15,219 nucleotides of DNA, from the NCBI GenBank assembly GCA_002291985.1, contig DBBB01000026.1:1-15219 (forward strand). Direction: 5' to 3'. The notes beneath the pieces are model-generated. The model did no database searches. It saw only the letters and a program-made list of their open reading frames with translations, and was not told where the DNA came from. The translations under genes were made by a program, and so were the position numbers. This stretch comes from Firmicutes bacterium UBA995. GTDB lineage: Bacteria > Bacillota > Sulfobacillia > UBA995. This document shows, piece by piece, positions 7,389 to 14,211 of the stretch. How positions within the stretch are numbered: the stretch's first letter is position 1; each line of letters begins with the position of its first letter.

Positions 7389-7714
7389 TAGCCGGGAAGG
7401 AATTTTGTGGACGGACAGCGACAGTGTCGGCCTGCAAGCGGTCCGAGATAACGTCACCATAAGGGCGCGATCTGTTTGTCGGCGAAGTAGTCGGGGAGAG
7501 TCTACGCGAGCAGGTCCTTACTGGAAACGGCAGCAGTGATGTGGCTACCGCCGGTTCCTTCTTCAGTATCGCGGGTGGTGATCGCAGGGGCGGCTTCCAG
7601 GCCCGCCCCTGCGGTCCCATTCAGCCGGGCCCCACCTCATCGCCAGACGCCGCCCGCGCGCCGTGGGAGCGCGTGCCGGCAGGTCGCCAAAATCACGCCC
7701 CGCCCGTCTTGCGA
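7389..7714. other. Gene-free stretch between the mraZ promoter and the zinc-ribbon gene
   Basis: About 325 bp without a credible gene. The open frames that cross it lack ribosome binding sites, recognisable motifs or plausible composition. The only clear structure is the GC-rich inverted repeat at 7583-7613. I see no tRNA, RNase P, SRP or tmRNA signature. A loose T-box-like string (GTGGCTACCGCCGG) on the plus strand near 7540-7553 has no specifier stem, terminator or downstream gene to support it. Confidence 0.6.
7583..7613. repeat. GC-rich perfect inverted repeat (11-bp arms, 9-nt loop)
   Basis: The arm CGCAGGGGCGG (7583-7593) is exactly complementary to CCGCCCCTGCG (7603-7613), with a 9-base loop. 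It lies about 100 bp downstream of the zinc-ribbon stop and could form a very stable RNA hairpin. Neither strand has a following U-tract, so it is not a standard intrinsic terminator. It could be a Rho-type or processing hairpin, or part of an unrecognised small RNA. Confidence 0.65.
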
Positions 7715-7906
7715 TCAACGAAAATTGACTGCCATGGGGCGCGGCTGCGAGTGCCGGATCGGCACCCCGCAGCGAGGACACTTGAACCCGGGCTGAGGCC
7801 CGGGTTCGTCGGTCAACCATCGCTCGGCATCTCCCTCGACCAGCCGCGTCCCCTGGGTTCCGCAGGCCAGGCACAGGAACTCCACGAGCTTGGTGCGGTC
7901 CTCCAT
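7715..7906 (-). CDS. Small zinc-ribbon protein of unknown function
   Basis: The 63-residue product has two CxxC knuckles, CLAC at 12-15 and CPRC at 43-46, with a 27-residue linker, so it should bind one zinc ion as a zinc ribbon. The second knuckle is followed by GVPIRHSQPRP, a basic proline-containing tail. I do not recognise a named family; such small ribbons are seen as nucleic-acid or protein-binding adaptors, but nothing here shows which. I chose ATG 7906 because AGGGAGGT (7917-7924) precedes it, although the 10-11 base spacing is a little long; a longer frame starts at 7945 without support. It lies 112 bp downstream of the lipoprotein gene on the same strand and could be transcribed with it or from its own weak promoter. 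Confidence 0.72.
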   Translation of the reverse strand: MEDRTKLVEFLCLACGTQGTRLVEGDAERWLTDEPGPQPGFKCPRCGVPIRHSQPRPMAVNFR

Positions 7907-7997
7907 AGCGAACGGACCTCCCTGGTCACATCGCTCGGGCCTCAAGAGCCATTGGTCTATCTATTCTCGCCCCCAACCGGTTTGACCTGTCGAGTCG

Positions 7998-8018
7998 CCG
8001 GACTTTTCTCGCGTCCGG
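7998..8018 (-). repeat. Short hairpin just after the lipoprotein gene
   Basis: CCGGAC (7998-8003) and GTCCGG (8013-8018) form a perfect 6-bp stem with a 9-nt loop immediately after the lipoprotein stop codon. No U-tract follows on the minus strand, so it is at most a weak or imperfect terminator or a stabilising 3' stem. Confidence 0.4.
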
Positions 8019-9452
8019 TCACCGGTCGAGTTCCGGGGGGTAGTCGATGCCCACCGGCCCGCCTACCTCGAACCTCGACATGTCATCGAGGAAAGAGAAG
8101 GGATATGGCTCATCCGGCCGATGGTAAACAAGGCGCAACGTTATCTCCCTGACCACTGGCCGGGCGTCGGGCGCGCCTGGCCCCAGGGTAACGACCAGGC
8201 TGTAGCTGACAAACACCCCTTCTTCCCAGTCACCCCTTCGGCCCAACTGGGCGTCGAGTTCGGGCAAGCGGACTCCGAGGCGACCGGGGGCCAGACGGAA
8301 GGCGGCGCCGGTTCGGGCGAGTTCCGCCAGGTTACCCCAACGCCCCACGTCGAGCAAATCCTGCCGCAATTCGTCGAGACCGGGTCTGTCCCGCAAGCCG
8401 TCGCTTTGGACTTCGAACCATGTCCCCGCCTGACCGGCAATCTCCTCCCGGATCCACACGCGATCCCCATCCCGATAGCCCTCGACGGTGACCGCCTCGT
8501 CGCCCCTGAGGTAGTAGGCCTGGTCGGGCCTGCGGTAGCGTCCCAGGAAGACGGTCGCACCTCCTCCCACCGGGGCCGGCGTGCTCACGGGAAGCCAGGT
8601 CCAGGATGCACCCGGCCCCGCTTCCCGCTCGAAGACCAGCGTCTCGGCAGCCAGAGTGCGCGCCACCGCATCCCGCAGTTCGGCGTCAGCCGCCGGGGCT
8701 GCCGTCAGCGAGAAGGACAGCCGGTAGTCCTGGCCGAGTTCCCCGCCATCGACGGACCTGGCCCCCCTGCCCAGGGTCAGCTCGTACTCTCCTTCCTGAC
8801 CGTAGCTGCTCACGAAGAACAGCAGGGAGTCACCCTCGTGAGAAATGACCCCTGCGAGCGCGGGGGTAAAACGAAGACGCTCCCCAACCGATTGCCAGTC
8901 CATACGCCGGTCGAACCGCAGGGCAACGAAGGCCACTCCCGGAGCAGGAAGACGCGGCTCGAGGTGATGACTCACCACGCGCGGCGCTTCCCGCACCTCA
9001 TCCGGGGGAGGCCGGCCGTCCGCGGGTCTCCCCTGTCGCGCCTCATCGGCCATGGCCATCACCGCCCCGGCAAGCCGGGTCGAGATGACGCGATGTAGCC
9101 CCTCCAGTTGCGGGTGCTCGACCGTCACGATACCTCCTGTCGCCACCGTCAGCGTGACCGGGGGAGGAGCGTGCCGGAAGAAGACAAGCCGGGCCACGGG
9201 CCGATCGGGCTTGGACGGCTTACCCAGCCGGGCCTCCCGATACAGCTCAAGGACCACTGCCAGGTCGGCCAAGTCTCCCGGGAACTCGTATACCCGGGCG
9301 GGTGTGTCCTCGCCTTCCAGGTAGAGATGCGCGCGCTGCAGTTCGCGCGGCTCAAGCGGGGGAAGCATGGCCGGCGCCGGGCGGCGGCAACCGCCCGCCA
9401 GCGTCAGCCCCGCGAAGGTCACCGCGAGGGCGAAACCAAGATACGCGCGCAT
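8019..9452 (-). CDS. Predicted lipoprotein with an Ig-like (Big_5-type) segment, function unknown
   Basis: The 477-residue product starts with a short signal peptide (MRAYLGFALA, then VTFAGLTLAGGC) and a likely lipidated cysteine at 22. The lipobox is LAGGC, slightly off the usual LxGC pattern. Residues of about 175-247 resemble a bacterial Ig-like Big_5 fold: an LRFDRRMD segment, the RLRFTPALAG strand, then YELTLGRGARSVDGGEL, as in S-layer and cell-surface proteins. The last 200 residues include aromatic, beta-rich segments (WTWLPVST, QAYYLRGDEAVTVEGYRDGD, TWFEVQSDGLRDRP) that I cannot assign. It probably sits on the outer face of the membrane. I chose ATG 9452 over GTG 9461 because AAGGTGGAGG lies just upstream and the signal then begins MRAY. 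It is divergent from the oxoamine synthase gene, 221 bp away. Confidence 0.78.
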   Translation of the reverse strand: MRAYLGFALAVTFAGLTLAGGCRRPAPAMLPPLEPRELQRAHLYLEGEDTPARVYEFPGDLADLAVVLELYREARLGKPSKPDRPVARLVFFRHAPPPVTLTVATGGIVTVEHPQLEGLHRVISTRLAGAVMAMADEARQGRPADGRPPPDEVREAPRVVSHHLEPRLPAPGVAFVALRFDRRMDWQSVGERLRFTPALAGVISHEGDSLLFFVSSYGQEGEYELTLGRGARSVDGGELGQDYRLSFSLTAAPAADAELRDAVARTLAAETLVFEREAGPGASWTWLPVSTPAPVGGGATVFLGRYRRPDQAYYLRGDEAVTVEGYRDGDRVWIREEIAGQAGTWFEVQSDGLRDRPGLDELRQDLLDVGRWGNLAELARTGAAFRLAPGRLGVRLPELDAQLGRRGDWEEGVFVSYSLVVTLGPGAPDARPVVREITLRLVYHRPDEPYPFSFLDDMSRFEVGGPVGIDYPPELDR

Positions 9453-9673
9453 GGCCTCCACCTTCCCGGTACGAAAGCGGGGTCACATTGCCCCCGACAA
9501 AGGATTCGGTTCGAGATTGCGGTTCCCTGCCCGGGTCCGACTCACGGCCGGGAGGAGGCGCGAATTCTTTTTCCACCGGGCGCCATGCCGGCAGGAAGTC
9601 GGCCCTCGGGGGGCGTATAGCTTCTATGGTTGAGCACATAACTGTGCACAGCGAGAGAGGAGGAGGCCCGCTC
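9453..9673. promoter_or_regulatory. Divergent intergenic region between lipoprotein and oxoamine synthase genes
   Basis: This 221-bp region must hold the start signals for both divergent genes. I see no convincing sigma-A promoter on either strand; partial -10-like strings TATAGC (9616-9621) and TATGGT (9625-9630) lack a matching -35. A small dyad, GCACA-TAAC-TGTGC (9634-9647), lies just upstream of the plus-strand ribosome binding site and could be an operator. Confidence 0.4.
9661..9666 (+). promoter_or_regulatory. Ribosome binding site that decides the oxoamine synthase start
   Basis: AGGAGG, preceded by GAGAGG, lies 7 bases before the in-frame GTG at 9674. No other start in this frame, including the ATG at 9716, has a comparable site. 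Confidence 0.75.
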
Positions 9674-10948
9674 GTGAACAGCGCGACACCGGCCCTCCGC
9701 CAGGATGAACGCACCATGGCCGATTTTTTCGCCTTGCCCGACCGCGACATCTTCGCAAAGACTCGGCCCTTCTTCCAGTTTTGCGGGGAGATCCGAGACC
9801 GCGGGCATTACCTCTACCGGCGCACGCTTTTGGGTCCGAGCGCCAATCGCGTCACGGTCTGGGATGAGGAGCGGGAAACCGCCCGCTCCATGGTGATGAT
9901 GGCATCGAACAACTACCTGGGCCTGACCTCCCACCCCCGGGTCGTGGAAGGCGGCCTGGACGCGCAGCGCCGCTATGGAGCCGGGTCGGGGAGCGTGTCC
10001 CTGCTGGCCGGCACCCTCGACCTCCACCGGCAACTGGAAGCACGGTTGGCCGCTTTCAAGGGCTGCGAGGACGCGGTGGTCTTCCCCGCCGGCTACTCGG
10101 CCAATGTTGGCTGCGTGACGGGCCTGGCCCGCGAAGGCGACCTGGTGATCAACGATATCCTGAATCACGCCAGCATCATCGATGGCTGCCGGCTGTCCGG
10201 CGCAACCATCAAGGCCTTCCCTCACTGCTCCGTGGAAGCCCTCGACAAGTTGCTGGGCCGCACCGCGGGCAGCCACGCCGGCCGCCTGGTGATCGTCGAT
10301 GGCGTGTTCAGCATGGATGGGGATATCGCGCCCCTGCCGCGGCTGATCGAAGTGTGCCGCAAGCACGGCGCTCGCCTCATGGTCGACGAAGCCCATGCTA
10401 CCGGGGTCATCGGGCCGGGAGGGCGGGGCACGCCCGCGTACCATGGCGTGGAAGGCCAGGTGGACCTGGTAGTCGGGACCTTGTCGAAGGCGCTGGGCGG
10501 GGTGGGCGGGTTCGTCGCCTCCACGCGCGAAGTCGTTCATTACCTGCGATTCTATGCCCGGTCCTACATGTTCTCCACCGCTCTGCCCCCGGCCGTGGCC
10601 GGCTCGATGCTGGCCGCGCTGGATGTGATCGAAGATGAACCCGAACTGCTGGGACAGCTCTGGAATAACATCCGCTACCTGCAGGCCGGACTCCGAAACC
10701 TGGGCTTCAATCTCGGCAACCAGGAGACGGCCATCTTCCCCCTGATCATCGGTGATGACCTGCGGGTCAAGGAGATGGGCCGCATGCTCCATGAGGCGGG
10801 CATCTTTGCCAACCCGGTCTTCTACCCGGCCGTATCCCGCCGGCTGTCGAGGATCCGGCTGTCGCTCATGGCCACCCACACGCGGGAAGATCTCGACCTG
10901 ACCTTGGAAGCCTGTGAGCGCGCCGGTCGCAAGTTGGGAGTAATCTAG
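9674..10948 (+). CDS. PLP-dependent alpha-oxoamine synthase (KBL/BioF/serine palmitoyltransferase-like)
   Basis: Enzymes of this family condense an acyl-CoA with a small amino acid with loss of CO2, giving 2-amino-3-ketobutyrate, 8-amino-7-oxononanoate, 5-aminolevulinate or 3-ketosphinganine. The 424-residue product has the full active site: NNYLGL at 79-84, GSGSVSLLAGT at 104-114, the cofactor-stacking histidine in NHASIIDG (H165), DEAHATG (D238, H241) and the PLP lysine K272 in GTLSKALGG. TLDLHRQLE (114-122), ARSYMFS (295-301), NPVFYPA (380-386) and RLSLMATHT (395-403) are more like bacterial serine palmitoyltransferases than KBL or BioF. Substrates cannot be fixed from sequence alone. The N-terminal 30 residues before FAKTRPFF look variable. 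The GTG start has an excellent upstream site. A transporter gene follows after 9 bp. Confidence 0.88.
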   Translation: MNSATPALRQDERTMADFFALPDRDIFAKTRPFFQFCGEIRDRGHYLYRRTLLGPSANRVTVWDEERETARSMVMMASNNYLGLTSHPRVVEGGLDAQRRYGAGSGSVSLLAGTLDLHRQLEARLAAFKGCEDAVVFPAGYSANVGCVTGLAREGDLVINDILNHASIIDGCRLSGATIKAFPHCSVEALDKLLGRTAGSHAGRLVIVDGVFSMDGDIAPLPRLIEVCRKHGARLMVDEAHATGVIGPGGRGTPAYHGVEGQVDLVVGTLSKALGGVGGFVASTREVVHYLRFYARSYMFSTALPPAVAGSMLAALDVIEDEPELLGQLWNNIRYLQAGLRNLGFNLGNQETAIFPLIIGDDLRVKEMGRMLHEAGIFANPVFYPAVSRRLSRIRLSLMATHTREDLDLTLEACERAGRKLGVI

Positions 10949-10957
10949 CCGGTCTTC

Positions 10958-11863
10958 ATGGGAGCCTACCGGCGGTCAGAATCGCGCGGATACCTCATGG
11001 TCTGCCTGGCAGCCCTCCTCTGGGGGATTTCGGCCGCCGTAGCCAAATATATATTCCTGGCCGGGATCGACCCGGGGGACCTTGTAGCCATCCGGCTGAG
11101 CGGAGCTTTCCTGATCCTCCTGCCCATCCTGTTGGTGCAACGGCGTCGCCTGTCCCTGCCGTCACGACGTTCCCTGCCCTGGCTGCTGGTGCTCGGCATC
11201 ACCTTTCCCCTGTTAATCTGGACCTACTACCTGGCAATCTGGCTGGCCGGCGTGGCGACGGCCGTGTTCCTCCAGTACCAGGCGCCGGTGATGCTTGCCG
11301 GCCTGAGTCTTGTGACGGGCAAGGACCGCCCCAGGGCCGATCGCTTGCTGGCCATCAGCCTTGCCGTGGTTGGATGCTATCTACTGGTCACGGGCGGAGG
11401 GGAAGGACTTGAACTCGGCACGGCGGGCGTCGCCGCCGGCCTGACCTCGGCGGCACTGTGGGCACTTTACGCCGTGGGGGGAGAAGCGCTGGGCGGACGG
11501 GAAGACCCCTGGGCGATCCTTTTGTGGGTCCTTTTCCTTGGCACCATTGCCTGGTCCCCGGCACGGCCGCCCCTCGCCGCCTGGAAGACCGGTCTGGGGT
11601 CGGTGCCCTGGCCGGGCCTGGCGCTGGTGATCGTCCTGGGCACGTTAGCCCCTTTCGGGCTATACCTCACGGGACTGCGCACCCTCACCGCCGGCAAGGC
11701 AACCCTCACCGCAACCCTCGAGCCAGTGGTGGCGGCGCTGGCCGCATACCTGATGCTGGGCGAGTCCCTCGCCTTCGCCCAGATTGTCGGCTCGCTGCTG
11801 GTGCTGGCCGCGCTCGTGGCGATCCGGCCCCGGGCACGGCCGGTCGGGAGGGAAACGGGCTAG
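10958..11863 (+). CDS. EamA/DMT-family transporter
   Basis: This is a ten-helix inner-membrane carrier of the drug/metabolite transporter superfamily, whose members export amino acids, nucleobases or other small metabolites. The 301-residue product shows the two tandem five-helix EamA repeats, about 12-145 and 155-290. The second ends with the hallmark LEPVVAALAAYLMLGES followed by FAQIVGSLLVLAAL; the first has LAALLWGISAAVAKY near its start. Positively charged loops (QRRRLSLPSRR at 61-71) fit a cytoplasmic-inside orientation. The ATG at 10958 is 9 bp after the preceding stop and has no strong ribosome binding site, so coupling to the oxoamine synthase gene is likely. The substrate is unknown; a link to the neighbour's product or amino acid substrate is conceivable but unsupported. 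Its stop codon overlaps that of the convergent DppA gene. Confidence 0.9.
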   Translation: MGAYRRSESRGYLMVCLAALLWGISAAVAKYIFLAGIDPGDLVAIRLSGAFLILLPILLVQRRRLSLPSRRSLPWLLVLGITFPLLIWTYYLAIWLAGVATAVFLQYQAPVMLAGLSLVTGKDRPRADRLLAISLAVVGCYLLVTGGGEGLELGTAGVAAGLTSAALWALYAVGGEALGGREDPWAILLWVLFLGTIAWSPARPPLAAWKTGLGSVPWPGLALVIVLGTLAPFGLYLTGLRTLTAGKATLTATLEPVVAALAAYLMLGESLAFAQIVGSLLVLAALVAIRPRARPVGRETG

Positions 11864-12675
11864 GTCGCGCTCAAGCGCAAGGCAACCCGGGTAATCCGAT
11901 AGGCCCATACCGGGTCAGGCGCGGTGAAGCTCACGGTGCGATTGCCCGTCCGCTCCAGCACGGGTAAGAGGCAAGCGCCGTCGGCCTGTCCGGTGTCATG
12001 GAACTCGAGATCCACCTTCAGCGGGAGCACGGGGCGATAGGGGTTGAATCGCTGCCGGTTTTGGACGGCATCCTGTGCCGCCGTCCGGATGAGCTGCCCG
12101 GTGCGCTGGGGGTGGACACACCGGGCGGCGTAGCGCCCGAGCGCTTGCTTGACCGTGACCGCCTGGATCTCCCCGAGCAGCCCCCGCGCCTCGGCTACCA
12201 GCACATCGTCCCCGGTAACCAGGACGACGGGGACGCCGAAGTGCCCGGCAACGGCCGCGTTCAAGCCAAGCTCCCCAACCGACTGACCGTTGAAGCGGCA
12301 ATCTACCAGCGCCCCACTGTAGGTATGGTTGAGGATCCCCGGGGTCCCCGCCCGCGAGTGATAACCGACCAGGAAGACCGCCTGGAAGGTGGAGTCGAGG
12401 CCCTCGACCATGCTGAGGGGTTTGGGCGAGCCTGAGACCAGTTCGACTCGGGGATCGAGGTCGGTCAACACCACATTGCGCATGGCCCCGTGGGCATCGT
12501 TCACCAGGACGGCCGTCGCGCCGCCCGCGAAAGCTCCCTCGACGGCCGCGCTCGTATCGCCCGTCATCAGTCTGCGATACTGCTCGTAGTCTTCTGCATC
12601 CTCGCCGGGACCGGTCTGCTTCCAGTGGACGATTCCGCTGATCCCTTCCATGTCAACCGAAATATAGACCCGCAT
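11860..12675 (-). CDS. dppA: M55-family D-aminopeptidase, DppA-like
   Basis: DppA is a zinc-dependent, self-compartmentalising decameric peptidase that removes N-terminal D-amino acids from short peptides such as D-Ala-D-Ala. The 271-residue product begins MRVYISVDMEGISGI. Putative zinc ligands are D8 and E10, H62 in NDAHGAMRN, H106 in GYHSRAGT and E135 in QSVGELGLN. The catalytic-type histidine H117 lies in NHTYSG. Spacing matches the B. subtilis enzyme with a two-residue offset after E10, and length is typical. The ATG at 12675 has GGAGG about 9 bases upstream (minus strand GGGGGAGGG). The frame remains open further upstream, overlapping the HAD gene, but that part is not family-like. It is the last gene of the minus-strand group, 79 bp after the HAD gene, and could recycle wall-derived D-peptides. 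Confidence 0.93.
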   Translation of the reverse strand: MRVYISVDMEGISGIVHWKQTGPGEDAEDYEQYRRLMTGDTSAAVEGAFAGGATAVLVNDAHGAMRNVVLTDLDPRVELVSGSPKPLSMVEGLDSTFQAVFLVGYHSRAGTPGILNHTYSGALVDCRFNGQSVGELGLNAAVAGHFGVPVVLVTGDDVLVAEARGLLGEIQAVTVKQALGRYAARCVHPQRTGQLIRTAAQDAVQNRQRFNPYRPVLPLKVDLEFHDTGQADGACLLPVLERTGNRTVSFTAPDPVWAYRITRVALRLSAT

Positions 12676-12754
12676 CGTTGAGGCCCTCCCCCGCGTGGCA
12701 CCTTGCCTGGACAAACCACTTCGCCGAGACCCGCCCGCCTTCCTCGTCAGCTCG

Positions 12755-13570
12755 TCAAGGGGAAGTCGAAAGCCAGCTCTCGATGGCGGCCGCCACCGGG
12801 TCCGGTTCGTCGGGAGATGCGACGCGGTCCGCTGCCTCGCGGGCGGCGGGGTCCGAATCGGGCATGGCAACGCCCATCCCCGCCCAGCGCAGCATGGAGG
12901 CGTCCACCACCGTGTCGCCGATGGCCAGCACTCCTTCCCGGGGAATCCCCTGTTCGGAGCAAAGCTCGGTAAGGGCGCCGGCCTTATCCACACCGGCCGA
13001 CACGACCATCAGGCGTTCCCGACCGGTATCGGCATCCAGATGGTATGACCGGCAGCGAGCGAGCAACTCGTCTTGATCTTCGAGGTAGCGCCGCACTGCC
13101 CGCGACCCGAAAACGATCACCGCCGTCAAGGGCCGCCCGCGGATTTCCCGAAAAACACCTTCTCCCCGGCGCACTCCCGGCACCGGTGGGCGGCGATGGG
13201 CATCCCCTTCATAATCGTCGGCGAGAGTCTCGAGGTACATCACATCATCGGCATAGGCGGCCACGCCAAGCCCGGCCCTGTGTCCGAAGTCCACCAGCGA
13301 CCAGCTGAGGCCGACCGGGATAGGTTGTTCGCGTAGCATTCGTCCCGTCCGAGGATCGGCCACCCGCGCCCCGCAATAGCAGATGAGGGGCAAGTCCACC
13401 GACACCAGCCGCGCAGTATCGAGAGTGCTCATCACCCGGCGGCCGGTCGCCAGGACGGTGGGTACCCCTTTCGCCCGGGCCATGGCGACGGCTCGCCGGC
13501 TTGACGGGCGCACGGCCCCCCATGGGCCCTTGAGGGTGCCGTCTATGTCCAGGGCGATGAGTCGCCTCAT
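12755..13570 (-). CDS. Cof-type HAD-superfamily (IIB) phosphatase
   Basis: HAD-IIB enzymes are cytoplasmic Mg-dependent phosphatases that act on sugar phosphates, nucleotides or cofactors such as FMN and PLP precursors. The 271-residue product shows all four motifs: DIDGTL with nucleophile D8 and acid D10, T42 in VLATGR, K196 in GVDKAGAL, and GDTVVDASML at 218-227. In motif IV the usual GDxxND has valine at the asparagine position (V222) while D223 is kept. A C2B-type cap domain lies between about 80 and 185. Substrate cannot be inferred. The ATG overlaps the previous stop (ATGA, 4 bp), so it is translationally coupled to the cyclo-ligase gene; this neighbour hints at folate or cofactor housekeeping but is weak evidence. 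Confidence 0.9.
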   Translation of the reverse strand: MRRLIALDIDGTLKGPWGAVRPSSRRAVAMARAKGVPTVLATGRRVMSTLDTARLVSVDLPLICYCGARVADPRTGRMLREQPIPVGLSWSLVDFGHRAGLGVAAYADDVMYLETLADDYEGDAHRRPPVPGVRRGEGVFREIRGRPLTAVIVFGSRAVRRYLEDQDELLARCRSYHLDADTGRERLMVVSAGVDKAGALTELCSEQGIPREGVLAIGDTVVDASMLRWAGMGVAMPDSDPAAREAADRVASPDEPDPVAAAIESWLSTSP

Positions 13571-14211
13571 GGGCGGAGGTCTTCCCTTTCGCCTGTCGAG
13601 GCGCGCGGCCAGACGCCTGCCTCGGTCACGACCAGGTCGACGCCGTGATCGGCGGTACTCGTCGGCACCCGGGAAAAGACCTGGAACTCGTAAGCGAGAC
13701 CGACGGCAACCACCGGCGCCCCGCGGCGGCCCGCGACCTTCGGGGAGCGAAGTCCCGCCAGCAGCCGGTCGTAGTACCCGCCGCCCTGCCCCAGCCGGTT
13801 GCCGAGCCGGTCAAAAGCCACCCCGGGCACGAGCACGACGTCAACGGCTTCGGGGGGCAGTTCGGGCACTCCCAAAGGAGGCTCGAGGATTCCCCGGTAT
13901 CCGGGGATCAGGTCCCGAGAGGGTTGGCCCACCCGGTGGAGGCTGAGCTTGCCTTCCCCTTCTTCCACGCGAGGCAAGCCCAATGACTTGCCGTCGGCCT
14001 GGCAGCGGGTCATGATCTCCCAGGTGTCGACCTCGTTGCGACACGAAGCATACCCGAGGACACACCGGGCCTCCCGATAGACGCTGAGGTTGACGAGGCG
14101 GCTTGCGATGCGGCGGGAGAGGCGGGCGGCCTCTGCGGCCGCCAGTTCACGGCGCTGGGCCAGTACCCGCTCCCGCAACTCCCGCTTGGCCGGGTGAAGC
14201 CCTCCTGCCAC
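13567..14211 (-). CDS. 5-formyltetrahydrofolate cyclo-ligase
   Basis: This cytoplasmic enzyme (also called methenyltetrahydrofolate synthetase, YgfA/YqgN family) uses ATP to convert 5-formyltetrahydrofolate to 5,10-methenyltetrahydrofolate, returning the storage form to one-carbon metabolism. The 214-residue product has the N-terminal KRELRERVLAQRREL helix (9-23), the folate-site region CRNEVDT at 57-63, and the diagnostic phosphate-binding block at 129-151, which includes PGVAFD and LGQGGGYYDRLL. A short extension after about 200 is rich in charged residues. The start is a GTG at 14211 placed directly after the stop of the ASCH gene (TAGGTG), with CAGGAG three bases upstream, so coupling is expected. 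It overlaps the HAD gene by 4 bp. Confidence 0.94.
   Translation of the reverse strand: MAGGLHPAKRELRERVLAQRRELAAAEAARLSRRIASRLVNLSVYREARCVLGYASCRNEVDTWEIMTRCQADGKSLGLPRVEEGEGKLSLHRVGQPSRDLIPGYRGILEPPLGVPELPPEAVDVVLVPGVAFDRLGNRLGQGGGYYDRLLAGLRSPKVAGRRGAPVVAVGLAYEFQVFSRVPTSTADHGVDLVVTEAGVWPRASTGEREDLRP

Noticed and set aside
7343..7465. Nine-base direct repeat CCATAAGGG at 7344-7352 and 7457-7465.
   Set aside because: A repeat of this length in a few hundred bases is not improbable, and the second copy lacks the TGGGN box pattern.
7390..7540. Minus-strand translation resembling a gene fragment (LPDYFADKQIAP and later FLPGYCFPSRP) upstream of mraZ.
   Set aside because: It is interrupted by stops, runs through the mraZ promoter, and I recognise no family; a chance frame is more likely than a pseudogene.
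7535..7560. T-box-like string GTGGCTACCGCCGG on the plus strand.
   Set aside because: No stem I with specifier loop, no terminator/antiterminator pair and no downstream plus-strand synthetase or amino acid gene.
9542..10879. A 445-codon minus-strand open frame opposite the oxoamine synthase.
   Set aside because: It mirrors a gene with a complete PLP active site; composition is typical of an antisense shadow and no ribosome binding site was seen.
11860..12993. Longer DppA frame extending to 12993.
   Set aside because: The extra 100 or so residues overlap the HAD gene, have no family resemblance, and the ATG at 12675 has a good ribosome binding site with a canonical MRVYISVDMEG start.
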